DNA of 64,000 nucleotides from Saturnia japonica (taxonomy: Eukaryota > Arthropoda > Insecta > Lepidoptera > Saturniidae): positions 16,469,327 to 16,533,326 of the forward strand of contig CM065313.1 of NCBI GenBank assembly GCA_033032175.1, in the 5' to 3' direction. This document shows, piece by piece, positions 49,581 through 61,414 of the stretch (position 1 is its first letter; the number at the start of each line of letters is the position of its first letter). The translations under genes were made by a program, and so were the position numbers. The notes under the pieces are model-generated. The model made no database searches, was not told the origin of the DNA, and saw nothing but the letters and a program-made list of their open reading frames with translations.

Positions 49581-50624
49581 CCAAAAGAACTATAACTTCA
49601 AAAATATAAATATGTGTCACGAAGCACGCTATATATTATTTACGTATAAAGCAAGCCACAGGTTTCAATTCAATAAAGACTGCGATAATCCTATTAAACG
49701 TTGGTTGGGAACCTCGCTAAATATAAGATAACGACTTATTAATATTTACACAAGCCGCGTGAAACTTCAGTCCTATTCCTTGTAAATTACGCGGGATACA
49801 ATGGTATTACTTGGGTAATTAATTCGTTAATCAAGTTAGAAATCCGGTTGGTAAATAATAGACCTGGCGAAATTCCGACGCGCTCAGTCAATTTTGTAAT
49901 GAAAAAGTTATTTTTACGCCTTGTTAGTTAATTCCGTTTTCGTGTACAGGGGATCTTACTTTGTTAAGGCAGATGCTGTATTTATATTTATTTATTATTT
50001 ATATTTATAAAACTCGACGTATATTTATGAATGTCAATGTTTAAGAATAAGAAACTTATGACTTAGTAGTGCTATCTCATCAGTTCATCACAGACTTGAT
50101 CCTAGAAAGGATAGGGTATAATGGGGCTGATATATTCTGTTAAATAAAATGGAACTCTTCAGATTTAGGTAAAATCAAATGTTCTTGATCTAAATTGGAC
50201 TCTTAATCTTAATCTTAAATCTATGTCTATGACATGTCCATATGACAATCAGCTAACCAATATATATCAATATTAATATCAATTAAAAATTTACAAACAT
50301 AAGAAGCCGTATTGCATTTCTTTTATTACAAAAGTATTAATAAAACTAAGTCCTAACATCCATTTTCATTTTTCCATATAAATTAACATTATACAATATT
50401 ACTTTACAACACTAGGTTGTTACAACATATACATACATACATTGTAAATGTAGACTTAAGGTACTCTAGTGAGGCTTTATTGAGTTACAGTTACTATTAT
50501 TACGCAAGGGTAAAGAAATTTCCTAATGGAATAATGATAATACCAATATAAATATATACGAGATCACGTCATATTGGTAAAATTATTCGATTAGTACATT
50601 GTACATATAAATCATCTATTCTAT

Positions 50625-51065
50625 ACAATTAACAAAATTGAAGTTTCTGTTTGTAATGTCAAAATAACATACTTTTACTAAATGCATACCTATGAAAGTA
50701 TATACGATAATAAATTAGCTATTTTTGTCTGTCTGTCTGTTTGTACCGGGTAATCTCCGAAACGGTTGGACCGATTTTGACGGGACTTTCACTGGCAGAT
50801 GGCTGATATTATAAGGATTAATCCTTAAAATAGGGAGTAATTATAGTGAATTACCTTAGGCTACTTTTATTTTGGAAAAATAATTAAGGTTCCCCACAAA
50901 TGAAAAAATACTGGTCAAGGTGAATCAATTTGGGCGCTTAAATGGTTTATGCTGAGTAAACCATAAGAGATATAGCAAATTAATATACTACATAACCGTA
51001 GGCATTAAAAAGACCTACAAAAAAGTCCGGGAGAGTGTATGCCTAGCTTCTAAGGATCACACATA
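50625..51065 (-). repeat. Dispersed repeat family D, inverted copy
   Basis: The + strand shows the complement: gaagtttctgtttgtaatgt, gggtaatctccgaaacggtt, ggaccgatt and ttatgctgagtaaaccataa, then agcttctaaggatcacac. It lacks the outermost tagctgtgcccgcgg head. Confidence 0.78.
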
Positions 51066-51159
51066 ACGCACCAGAGTTGCAATAATAGGTGTGGATCGCA
51101 TTCCATCATCAGCCGGTCTATATAAAACAGGTAGGAATTTGTATTCTGTACCTGAGTGA

Positions 51160-51345
51160 GTCGCGACCACAGTACACGGTGACAAACCCATCCCCCTCTT
51201 TTGGCTTGTGATTCGTGGTCTACCAGCGACGACCGGCGATCAACTGCCGATTTCTCGGCGATCGCCATTGTTTTTGGATTTTACTGGGCTTACCCATCAA
51301 GCACAGTGCGCCATCACTATGTCGTGCTACTAAAAGAACTTATTT
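51160..51345 (+). repeat. Dispersed repeat family H, copy
   Basis: It runs gagtcgcgaccacagtacac, tcttttggcttgtgattcg, then cgatcgccattgtttttgga, then aagcacagtgcgccatcact. This is the best preserved copy of the family in the window. Confidence 0.65.
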
Positions 51346-52059
51346 ATTTTGCGATTATAAAGTAGTGTTTGTACTGGAACACTGCGATATAGCAACATTT
51401 TCACATTTTGACGCTTCCCGCAACAGACACGATAGCCTTTTACCTTTGCTGGTTAAGGTTTCATACACGTATAGTGGGAACTTTTAATCCTTGCTTATCA
51501 AAATGAAAAGAGTAAAAACAGTATATATTCCCAAAATACTGTCGATTTTTCTAGAGAGGGCAATTAGTTTTGTAAGGTGGGCGTTAATTAATCTTAACTA
51601 CGCCCGCCCACACTTGAAATCCTATAATCGCAATATGCAATTTATCAGTAGAGTTTTTTTATTGTAAGATTTCACTTCTTGTAGTATTATTTATATTGTT
51701 CTTGAGCAAAACCGATGTGAAGTCGGTTGCTGTTGCCGTCTTAAACTTTTTTAACGATACACATATTTTAAGTCATTTCGTTGTGGTATAACCTAACAGT
51801 CATGTATATTGTATATATATCAAATATATTGCTATACTCGTGGGTAGTAAAATGCCGTTAGATTTCATGTAAATAATTTATTCGTACTCAATAAGACAAA
51901 AGTAAACCAAACTTACTACTCAGACGTTCACTACAATGTGGTCGTACTTACAGTCTTGCTTGTTTACACTACTCTGTGGTCCTCTCGCAGATGTCTTCCA
52001 TTTATCATTTGTTGTTTTCACTGTTTGTACAAAACAGAACTGTCATAGCTCTATTTTTT

Positions 52060-52150
52060 TTCAAATTGATTACACTAGCCTTAAGGACCCTGGAACCATT
52101 AAAGGCTTTGACAGCTTCTCCGGGCTTGGCTGTCCTGGCGCGGAACACGA
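52060..52150 (-). repeat. Family G module, inverted
   Basis: On the + strand it reads ctagccttaaggaccctgga, attaaaggctttgacagctt and ctccgggcttgg, the complement of the module at 29975-30070. Confidence 0.6.
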
Positions 52151-52849
52151 CTCACTTATATACTCCAAATAAAAGGAGGGTTTGAAATTACTATAGTAGC
52201 CTTGAACTATAATAATACAACCTTGATTGAAGAAAGAAGTGTGCTATTTTTAGTCATTGTTTGATTACCTACGTGATCAAAATGATAAACTGTGTGTGCG
52301 ATAAGATGTGTGAGAACTGTTTCACATTTCTAGTGCATTCTAGACGTTTCCAGATATTTCATGAATAGTGGTTTTTTTCTATTTTTACTCAGGTCGTAAT
52401 ATGAAGAAAAATATCACTATACAATTTATTCAAGCGTTTTTTTTATTCCGTATAAAAATAAGTAATAATTTAACAAAGTTAAAATATATCCTGTGTCATG
52501 GCCTCACATTATCTCAGCACCGCACGTATTCCTAATTATGATTTAACACCATAACAAGTGTTCAAAGTGTTCGTATTAAAATGTGTAACACCAGTCGAGT
52601 CTAATGGCTAATAAATCAGCTGTGTAACTGTGATATATTGGGACCTCGTGCTCTTAATGTTTTTAGTTAGGCAACTGTTATTTAAGGTACAAATACCTTC
52701 GGGTCTGCGGTCAACCGCTAATTAAAAGCAAGGAACTAGTTTAGCTGCTTCATTGCAATCAAACGATTATGAAATGATTTATGGAGTTTACAAAACCTAA
52801 TTATGTTTAATATTATTTAGTTTGACACAAAGAATATACATTTTGGATC

Positions 52850-53330
52850 TTTGAGTTTCACGGCTTTGCTCACATGGACTATAGAATGCCATCGATCGGG
52901 CACACGCGCGAATCGTCCTCTCCCGCTCCTGGCTATTTCAAAGACAAAAATGCTTATTTTGGGTGTTCCCTAGAAGAGAGACTTATACTCTCGCTAACTT
53001 TTTTGTAGGGCTTTTTAATGTTTATAATTATGTACCACATGAATTTGCTATATTTTTTATAGTTTACTCCGTTACCCAACCCTAATTATTTTTCTAAAAT
53101 AAAATTAGCCTAAGTTACTCCTTATAACATCAGCTATCTACCAGTGAAAGTCTCGTCAAAATCTGTCCTACTGTTTCGGAGATTACCCGGAACAAACAAA
53201 CAAACAGATAAAAATTTCAAAAATGGTTTTTTTTGTATAGCTATCGTAATATATACTTTCATATGGATTTAACAAAAAGCTTTTGTTTTGACATTACAAA
53301 CAGACACTTCAATTTTGTTATTTGTATAGA
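52850..53330 (+). repeat. Dispersed repeat family D, copy
   Basis: It has cacggctttgctcacatgga, ctatagaatgccatcgatcg, ggctatttcaaagacaaaaa, gggtgttccctagaag and cagctatctaccagtgaaag, and ends gacattacaaacagacactt then gtatagatt. Confidence 0.78.
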
Positions 53331-53589
53331 TTGTAGGAGATGAATAAAGCAATACTATTGTCAATGCTCCTTTAATTTAGGCTCTGATGAAAATCAAATT
53401 ATATGAAAGTGGATTATGTTCTGAAATTTACTTAAACTATTTACGTTCAGAATCCTTTGAGTTATCGCGACGGTCAAAGGGTAGATTGTAGCCTTAGATA
53501 TCGTCTGTAAGCCCCTGAAACGCATTGTCACACTGTGCGCTTTAAAAGATTATTTTCCACGGACATTTGGATTTTTATCTGAATCTGAA

Positions 53590-53860
53590 ACGGTTTTTTT
53601 TGAGCGGCACTCTAATTTTTTATTTTTTTCTAAAATAAAAGTTGGCTAAATTACTCCTTACAACATCAGCTATCTGCTAGTAAAAGTCCCGTCAAAACCG
53701 TTCCAACGGTTTCGGAAATTAGCTGGAACAGAGAGACAACAATTTTAAAATTGCTTTTTGGTTATATACTATATATACTTTCATATGTATTTAGTAAAAA
53801 GCCGTTATTTACTCATTACAAACAGACAATCCAATTGTATTTATTTGTATGGATTGATCG
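53590..53860 (+). repeat. Dispersed repeat family D, 3' half
   Basis: It has ttactccttacaacatcagc, ctatctgctagtaaaagtcc, ccaacggtttcggaaatt and attacaaacagacaatccaa, ending tttgtatggatt. The 5' half is absent. Confidence 0.7.
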
Positions 53861-54075
53861 TGAAACGCAATTTTTTTATGATTTAATATCTATCTTTGTA
53901 ATATAATCGACAATGGAGTTGCCTAGCTTACTTGGCTAGATTTGTAAATACTGTTTACATTCATGCTTAGTTCGTTGAATAGTACAAAATAACTTACCAA
54001 GAACATACGAGAAATGTACATGATATATATAGATTCATTATAAATAAATAATAAATATAAATACATTGTTCTCAG

Positions 54076-54185
54076 AGATTTCAAGATTGTTTTGCGGCCA
54101 GATCCCAGTTCAGTGTTTGCTGATGGCGTTCAGTTTCACTCGTCGACCGGAAAAATGGATTACAATACCGCACATGTATATTCTG
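54076..54185 (+). CDS. ADAM10 (kuz/kul): ADAM10/Kuzbanian-family metalloprotease, second prodomain exon
   Basis: This is a 110-nt exon between acceptor ttgttctcag and donor ctg|gtaaac. The first base completes the split Arg codon carried from 31563. The frame then reads DFKIVLRPDPSSVFADG, later DYNTAHVYS, and leaves a single G. This parallels human ADAM10 HFNLRMKRDTSLFSDEFKV and LDYDTSHIY, the core of the prodomain. The leftover G joins AT at 58742 to make Asp, giving HVYSDDDSSYVYG across the junction. Entry phase 2 and exit phase 1 both agree with the neighbouring exons, so no coding exon needs to be missing on either side. It is isolated by a 22.5-kb intron upstream and a 4.6-kb intron downstream. 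Confidence 0.9.
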
Positions 54186-55514
54186 GTAAACTTGAAGGTC
54201 AGTGTATCAATCAATCTATTAGTCGAATTTATGCAACACTGGAATATAAATAATTAATTCTTTATTGGAATCATCCGAAATAACACCATTTTACAAACAG
54301 TTAATCAAAGTCACTATAAGTAATCTATTAGTGTATCACCTCTTTATATCTACTGAAAAATAATACTTATATTTGACAACATTACAGGTTTCAAATAATA
54401 GGGTATATGGAGTTTTTGGCGTGATCTCAAACTGTCATGTAGTGGTTTTCGTTTTCTATTCCTAAATTTATGTTGTTTGAGCCTATATTCAGTAATACTA
54501 ATGGCATTTTGCATAATAAAGCTTGGTTATTGTGCACAAGTAAAGTGGATTAAAAATATTAATATGGATCACGAATTCTGAGATTCCACAAAAACTCCCT
54601 AGAAACTTCTAACAAGGGAGTTTTAGAATACTGAAATCTTCATAGGACAGGACACTATATTCACTCGATAGTGCCAGCAATGGCCTTCAATAAAGAGGAC
54701 TAGTTGCCAAGTTAGAAGAAGAAGAAGATAAATGTCATACCGCCATCTTACTTCGCATTTCGCATACAACTTCAGTAAAAAAACTACTATTGGAATAACA
54801 ATAACACGTTCAAATTTCTGTTCAATATTTTTTTTTAAATAACAAAGCTTTAGTATATTTTTATTACAATTAATTAAAAATAAACCTTTGTTTTGCCAAC
54901 AAATCATTAACAAAGAAAATTTACAATTCGTAGCACATTTTCTAAAGGGGAATGCCCACTGTCCATAGACATTTTGGCCCAAGGTGAACCCATGTAAAAA
55001 TATATGGACATAATAATATACAATTTTCCTATTCAATTAGCTAAGGAGTTGGTTTAGAAAAAAGTTGGGGTTTTATATAAATCAGTTTTTATTTATTATA
55101 AAGTAAAAGCACCTACCTACCACTTTTTACATTACAAAACATAAATAATTATATTTTCATGTTTAGTTAGTTAATTAGTGAAAGACGGTCTATAACAATA
55201 CCAAATTCCGTATGAGACAGACAGAGTACAGAGTGTTACACCCCCCGGGGATGTTCTGTCAATTCTGTGCTTACACGACAACACAAACTACTGAGAGGAT
55301 ATTACGTCACGACACGACGACAATATGACAATATATTATTGTGTCATGTGTGAATGAATACCTACTGAATTGACAGACGGCTAGTTTGTCTGTCAAATTG
55401 CTTTCGGTTTTCAATACAAAATATGGATTAGTCAATATCGATCTATGTATGAGATACGTTAATTTTTTTTTTTTTTAAATAAGTAAATGAAATCTGTATA
55501 CTTTTTTATTACTT

Positions 55515-55845
55515 GAAGCAATGATGGCTCAGTTGGTAGCGTCTACGGACACCGCGTCGGTCGACGTGAGTTCGATTCCCTGCAATGAGCCTGAGCTTTC
55601 GGTAAATGAAAACATCGTGCTGAAACCATAGCATGGTGGTAGGGCTTTTTCTAATGCCCGCTTGGCTAGCTACCACCCTCAAGTTGACAATCTGTCGCAA
55701 AGCACCAATTGGTGTGTTCCGCAGCTGAACTTGAAAGCCAGTCTTCCACTAGGCTAGGCGTGCTATATCATCTTAGGCCATATCGTTAATTAATATCAGA
55801 TGAGATTGTGGCCGCAACGCTAAACCTATAAGGACAAAAAATAAA
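55515..55845 (+). repeat. tRNA-derived SINE, family 1
   Basis: The head has pol III promoter boxes at tRNA-like spacing: A box tggctcagttgg at 55525-55536 and B box gagttcgattccc at 55568-55580. The body follows (gcctgagctttcggtaaatg, catggtggtagggcttt, ccagtcttccactaggcta) and ends aacgctaaacctataagga plus an A-rich tail. A diverged relative is at 25165-25450. It lies in an ADAM10 intron. Confidence 0.85.
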
Positions 55846-57739
55846 TCATTAAAAGTAAAACGTGATAAAAGTAAACCCTGATGAGAAATCGATTATTCAT
55901 TACTTTGAGACTGGAAACACTGCAAAAAAATGACATTGAAAACATATACGTGTGCTATACGTGATCGTTAGTTATCTTATATAAGTTAAAGTATCCTATC
56001 TTTTTAAGATAAACGAAGATTACCATAAAAATAAATTTATTCGTTTTTTTTTTCAGTAAATGTAAATTCTTGTCCATTGTGCACCAAAAATGGGCATTCC
56101 CCTTTATATCCTAATTGATTGGCTATAATACGCCGTAGTGTCGATTTGAAGCCTAAGAAATCTAAATCTCTTCTTGCCTTAACAAGTATTTTATACAAAG
56201 TAGGCACAATAAAAACATTTTTTATTTCTTTGTTACTGGCAGTACAATTTTGTGAAGCTATGAGTGAAAATGGCGCGGATTCTATTATCTTTTCAATTTA
56301 AACTCTACCTACTTATGTTATAATTTAAGTGTTTTTAATGTACAATATGCTTAAATGGGACCTTAATTAACAAAGCGAAGCCCTATGTGATTGCGGTGAC
56401 ACTCAAACCATGGCATTTCTTCTATCGTACCCTAGTGTCCATATTCCTGCGCAATCACTGACCTAGAGGTATCCCCTTTAAACGCTTGGAAGGTGGTCAA
56501 ATATTTGTTAGACTCAATTTAAAACAATCATCGACAGGAAAGAAGAAGTGCCTTTAATAATAACATTTATTATATTAATAATACCTAGAATTACCAATAC
56601 GAAACAGTATTTACGAGTAGTCTATGTAAATAATAACAGGATACTATTGTAATACGATTTGCAGTCACGTTCATGTGAAAAAATATTACAGCTTCTTTAG
56701 GAACTTGAGAAACGAAATTATGAATTGTTAGCTAGGAAATTTATCTCGTGGAAAACATAGGAGTCAGGACTATAATCACAAACAAAATATCATATAATCA
56801 GCTCACGGAATCAGTTAAGTGATGCAACCTACTTCCTCTAAGCCAAGACTACTTAAGATAAGGGTTGTCAATAAGAAGAGAATGCATTAAGTAATGTATG
56901 TATTTTTAGTAATTGAGATAATACCTATTTGTTTAAAAAAAAACACAATTTACATTATAGAACCTACAAGCTGTTTGTTATAACTTATAATAATACATGA
57001 ACAGGCTACACGATTATTTATAACCAACACTCTTTTTAATGTAACGCTCGTATATACAAAACAATAAACAAAAATGCGAATTAATTTTACCTTAATATTT
57101 GAAATACCATTTACTTAATGGAGTATGTCAACCATAAGCAAATAAGAAACTGCCGCAACCCAATCACGTGCAATACGAATCGTTTGTGCCAATTCATGCA
57201 GCCTCCTAACACGGCTCGTACCAACAACTCTGGCAAAATATATGTATACCACACTATTATGAAATATTTCCTATATATTATATTACCTGACGATATTTCT
57301 ATAAAAATCTACTTCTTCTTCTTATTATTTAAAACATTTAATTGTACATTAATTTCCTAGTTCCCACGCCTTACTTTTAGTTCTATTAAAAATAAAAATG
57401 TTAAATTTTTATGAATAAGATTTTAATTCTAGTCTCCATTCATTATTGTTCGGCGTTTGTAAGAAATTGAATTTTCTTTAAACGGCTTACTCCTTTGTTA
57501 TGGTTTCTTTTAATTATAGGCTCCCTTAAACTGCCTTCTTGTTAACAAGTTTAAAATTTATATTTTCTTCTCTTAGAACGGAAGTTTTATTCGTGTACTA
57601 AAATAAGAGTTTCGACATAGCTCGTATATTTTTAATTAACGAAGATTACAAACTGCATAATTTTATAGGTAATTTTTCTTTGATTTATTTTATTATTTAT
57701 TTTTAAACCGCAACGTAAAAAAGGGGGTGTTATAAGTTT

Positions 57740-58085
57740 GACTACTATGTGTATGTGTGTGTGTAACCTGTGGCATCGTAACTCTTAAACGGTTTTCTTT
57801 ATTTGAAAGCAGGTTTTCAAGGTGGTTCTTGGACATGTTTTATCTAAATCGTAATTGATAAATAGATTTGAGGATCTTAAACAGGTCTGATTGAGTTGAG
57901 ATTTGGTATTCTCTTACTTGAATGATATTAGAAAAACCTTGACCTGATTCTGCAGCGTCATCTGGAATCTGTAGGATACCTAACTCCTCACCTTACAGCA
58001 GAGATATCGTTTTTGGGCTCATTGGAATGGTATCAATGAATAGGTTACTAGTGTTGGGGCCTAATTATATTTTCAATTTACCTTG
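57740..58085 (+). repeat. Dispersed repeat family A, copy 2 (uninterrupted)
   Basis: It matches copy 1 in the same order: tgtggcatcgta, ccttgacctgattctgca, taactcctcacc, cagcagagatatcg, tggaatggt, then directly tcaatgaataggttact. It starts in a GT-rich microsatellite-like stretch. It lies in the intron just before the exon at 58742. Confidence 0.75.
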
Positions 58086-58741
58086 TTATAATATTGTCTT
58101 TAAAATAATTTTCTATCGTGTATCTATTTCATAATTAGCTTATAATATTCGATGAAACTCGTTTGAGCCCTTTAACTTTCAATGTCTTTGAAACAAGCAA
58201 TTAAACATGATCTTAATAAACTTCTACATTTAGAAACTGTCTTAATAAAACAAAATTATATTTTAGGGACAATTATATGCTACGACCCATCTGGAGCATG
58301 GAGACCAAGTAAAGTTTCACAAGTTCTATCAACAGTTTAATAAATTATTTTGTGTTATTCACACATTACACTAATTTTCCATAACAACTTTTATCAGTCG
58401 TTTTTATGTACGAAGTTTATTTTTGACATGAAATTTTTCTTCTTTCACTTTAATTAATGAGAGGGAAGGGGTTGTTAGGTGGAGGCATTACAGTAATTAC
58501 CCTTATTTATGAGCGGTTTCTATCCCTCCTCACTCACTGTGACTGCAAGTTGTGATTTTAATTCATTCAAAGTCCCGAGGCTCTTTGCACCTCGAATTAG
58601 TTTGCATAAAATATTGTCTGCCATTTATTTCCAAATCCCGGAGTCCCAGACTTATTTGTATTTGAAAGGGTTATTTTTCCTTAATGAGTGCCTTTAATAA
58701 TAAATTAACAAAAATCATATAATTTTAAACTTTACTTTCAG

Positions 58742-59557
58742 ATGACGACTCGTCATACGTATATGGTGTTATAACGGCTGAAGGACTTTTCGACGGCACC
58801 ATCTGGACCCCCACAGAAGAATACTATATTGAGCCATTATCTCGATATAATATCAATGTACCCTCTATGCACAGCGTCATTTACCGAAGGTCAGATGTTG
58901 AAAATCCGCACAATGATACTGAAGCTGCTCCTTGCGCCTCTCATCTACTTCATTTGAAAAGAACGTTGGGACAAGATGTGGAATTGTTCAATTTTACAAA
59001 CAAACAAAACATTGTACATTTAAAAACTAACAACTACACCGAAGATGTACACAGTGAAATACATAGACGGAATAAACGATGGCTCCCCGAAGACGAGATG
59101 CAAGATGACGAGCCAAAGAAAAACCCCGAATTACCTTTAGATTTAGACGTTCCATACACAAGTAACGGTGAACATTTCGATAATAAGTTAAGTACGAGAA
59201 AACCCAAAACCAAAATTGATAAAAGTAACCTAATTACTAAAGTGCGACTCGATTCTGAAGAATCGAGACCAAAGCCAAAGACGCACGTAGAAGTCATAAA
59301 AACGAAAGCGGGTGTAGTCACAGTGAGTAAAGATATAGTTAAGAAGGAACCAGTGGGGTACACTTTACTGACAGCAAATGCAAGCGATGACGGCAGACAT
59401 GTAAATAAAAGAGCTACAGTCGACCCTAAGAAAACAACATGTCTGGTATATTTACAAGCTGATCACATGTTTTATCAAAGATATGGCTCTGAGGAAGCTT
59501 GTATTGAGGTCATGACACGACACATTCAGAAAGTTAATGCGATATACAAAGTGACAG
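58742..59557 (+). CDS. ADAM10 (kuz/kul): ADAM10/Kuzbanian-family metalloprotease, cysteine-switch and pro/catalytic junction exon
   Basis: The largest exon (816 nt) runs from acceptor tttactttcag to donor acag|gtaaca, phase 1 at both ends. It starts DDSSYVYGVITAEGLFDG and continues YYIEPLSRYNINVPSMHSVI, which matches the ADAM10 YIEPxxRY...HSVIY block. The Cys codon at 58933-58935 (EAAPCASHLLHLKRT) sits where ADAM10 has its inhibitory cysteine switch. An acidic, lysine-rich, probably disordered stretch follows. Two basic sites are visible: RRNKR|W at 59065-59082, a canonical furin-type R-X-K-R, and VNKR|A at 59401-59415, at the position equivalent to the ADAM10 maturation site but without the P4 Arg. 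The catalytic domain opens with KKTTCLVYLQADHMFYQRYG. N-glycosylation sequons NFT, NYT and NAS are present. The final G pairs with AT at 59631. Confidence 0.97.
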
Positions 59558-59630
59558 GTAACATTCTAAGAGCTTTAGTTAGGATGTTGTGATCTTTACG
59601 CAACTACTAACTGATTGTATAATCTTTCAG

Positions 59631-59771
59631 ATTTCAATCAAGACGGAAAACCAGACAACATCACGTTTATGATCAAAAGGATAAAGGTTCATACCTTAGA
59701 TGCTTTGAAAGACCCAGCTTATAGGTTTCCCAATAACTATGGTGTAGAGAAATATTTAGAGCTATTTTCAG
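59631..59771 (+). CDS. ADAM10 (kuz/kul): ADAM10/Kuzbanian-family metalloprotease, catalytic domain exon
   Basis: This 141-nt exon lies between acceptor aatctttcag and donor ttttcag|gttcgt, phase 1 in and out. It encodes DFNQDGKPDNITFMIKRIKV, then RFPNNYGVEKYLELFS. Human ADAM10 has the same order (NISFMVKRIRI, then RFPNIGVEKFLELNS). This is the N-terminal half of the reprolysin-type zinc protease fold. It contains one NIT sequon. The split codon G|AA joins the next exon as Glu. Confidence 0.97.
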
Positions 59772-60155
59772 GTTCGTATTTTTCTTCTAAATTTTATACC
59801 AATAAAATAAAATACTTTATAAAAATATCCTCGTAAAAGAATACCATCTTGTTGGAGTCCTATTACGGAATACAAATTTCTTGCTGAGAGGAGGCACAGA
59901 CTAATCTTTACCGAGCCTGTTTAATAATGGCAATTTTAAACTATAGTTAAGTCTATAGTCTTTATATAGAGCTTTTTTTCTTTCTAGGTGATATTATTAT
60001 GAAAACATTCCTCGAGCGAGTAGATTAACGTAGGATGCTTTTTGGATTTTATTATTTGTTAGTTTATTACCTTAGATTTATATTTCAGCATAATTTAACC
60101 ATTTCACAACCACGACCTGTTTTATAAAATAACGAAGAATATATACTTTTTGCAG

Positions 60156-60280
60156 AAGAGGACTACGACGCTTTTTGTTTAGCGTACATGTTTACCTATC
60201 GGGACTTTGAAATGGGTACTTTAGGGTTGGCTTGGACAGGGGATCTCAAAAATGCTGGAGGGGTTTGTGAAAAAAATGGG
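60156..60280 (+). CDS. ADAM10 (kuz/kul): ADAM10/Kuzbanian-family metalloprotease, catalytic domain exon
   Basis: This 125-nt exon lies between acceptor tactttttgcag and donor aatggg|gtaaga. It reads EEDYDAFCLAYMFTYRDF, then GTLGLAWTG, then AGGVCEKNG. ADAM10 has [25 protein letters not shown]...GGICEK at this place. The two conserved Cys of this segment are kept. It enters in phase 1 and leaves in phase 0. Confidence 0.97.
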
Positions 60281-60765
60281 GTAAGACGAACAAAATATGT
60301 AATACACTAATATAAAATGACATAAAAAGGTACTTAAATAATTTGTAGATAAGTATTAAAACTTTTTTAAATCTTAATGTTCTATTTTCTGAGATTATAC
60401 TTTCGAGTTTATAATTTTAGTATCATCCCTACGTTTTGGCCTTTGACTTTAATTTAGTTGACCTGAGTCTAATGTCTGTTAATTTCATTTAAAAAAGAAA
60501 TAATTAATTAAATTAAAACCTAGGAAACATTGAAGATGGCACAACCTATAGAAACACCACCACCATACCTAGAGATCTGTGACCATACCATATTATATTG
60601 CGTAGCGATAGTGCTTGCACTGCTATGTTCCGGTCTGAAGCGTGTGGTACCATACTGTGGTTCACTTAAAGAAGAACTCAAATTCTGTTTAAGATTTGCT
60701 AAAGTTGGTTAGACAAAGAAAAATTTCGAATTATTTAAAACAAACATGTTTAATATTGTTTGCAG

Positions 60766-60894
60766 CATTACCGAGGCAGTATGAAGTCTCTGAACACTGG
60801 TATCGTGACATTATTGAACTACGGCAAGCACGTGCCCCCGGCAGTCTCTCACGTCACCCTTGCTCACGAGATCGGCCATAATTTTGGTTCTCCG
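60766..60894 (+). CDS. ADAM10 (kuz/kul): ADAM10/Kuzbanian-family metalloprotease, zinc-binding exon
   Basis: This 129-nt, phase-0 exon lies between acceptor ttgtttgcag and donor tccg|gtaaga. It encodes [20 protein letters not shown], then [22 protein letters not shown] supplies the first two zinc-binding His (codons at 60865 and 60877) and the catalytic Glu. The third His is the first codon of the next exon, so the HExGHxxGxxH motif is divided by an intron. Every catalytic residue visible here is intact, so the enzyme should be active. Confidence 0.98.
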
Positions 60895-61414
60895 GTAAGA
60901 ATCACACATAACATTTTTTGTTCAGCTTGCCGTTTTTAAAATTCATTCTAAGGAATGAGATTTTGCTTATATTACGACCAACACAGCTACACAGATAATA
61001 GTGAATTTGTTAGTTAAAATAAAGAAGTTTCCTAGGTAATATAACAGCGATTTTTTAATTCCTTAATTGTGGACTTATGATTAACAATGTTAGCACATTA
61101 AGCTTAGAAGGGGAACTTGATCATATTCAACTGCCGAAACACACGGATGATCACTTGACAACAGATTTTCATCTTGAGTGTTCTGATCAAGTAGGCGAGT
61201 ATCAGAAAATGCACTGCCAATATGCTAAGATCATTACAAAGTCTTTTCGTCATCGAAAATTCGTATTCATTGTATGATTTGAATTCATATCTTTCGACTC
61301 CGCGTTTGACCACTGTACTATTCTACAAAATTATTGAATTGTAACTCAATTGTAGTTAAGTTATTAAAGAAACATTTCTCGGTGTTAAATCAACTTTTTA
61401 TTTAATATTTCAAG

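Larger units (their letters stand above)
51346..54075. other. Last part of the 22.5-kb intron
   Basis: It holds the inverted G module at 52060 and two family D copies. 53861-54075 is plain AT-rich sequence leading into the acceptor of the 54076 exon. Confidence 0.6.
54186..58741. other. 4.6-kb ADAM10 intron
   Basis: It is bounded by the donor at 54186 and the acceptor ending at 58741. It holds a SINE (55515-55845), family A (57740-58085) and a 15-bp inverted repeat, aaaggggaatgccca, at 54944-54958 and 56091-56105. No coding exon is needed, since flanking exon phases match. Confidence 0.85.

Noticed and set aside
54623..55036. 137-codon open frame on the minus strand
   Set aside because: Low-complexity AT-rich coding with no recognisable motif, inside an ADAM10 intron.
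55525..55580. tRNA gene suggested by good A and B boxes
   Set aside because: No complete cloverleaf with an acceptor stem, and a long SINE body follows that is shared with 25165-25450.
59034..59363. 109-codon antisense open frame
   Set aside because: Shadow of the large ADAM10 exon.
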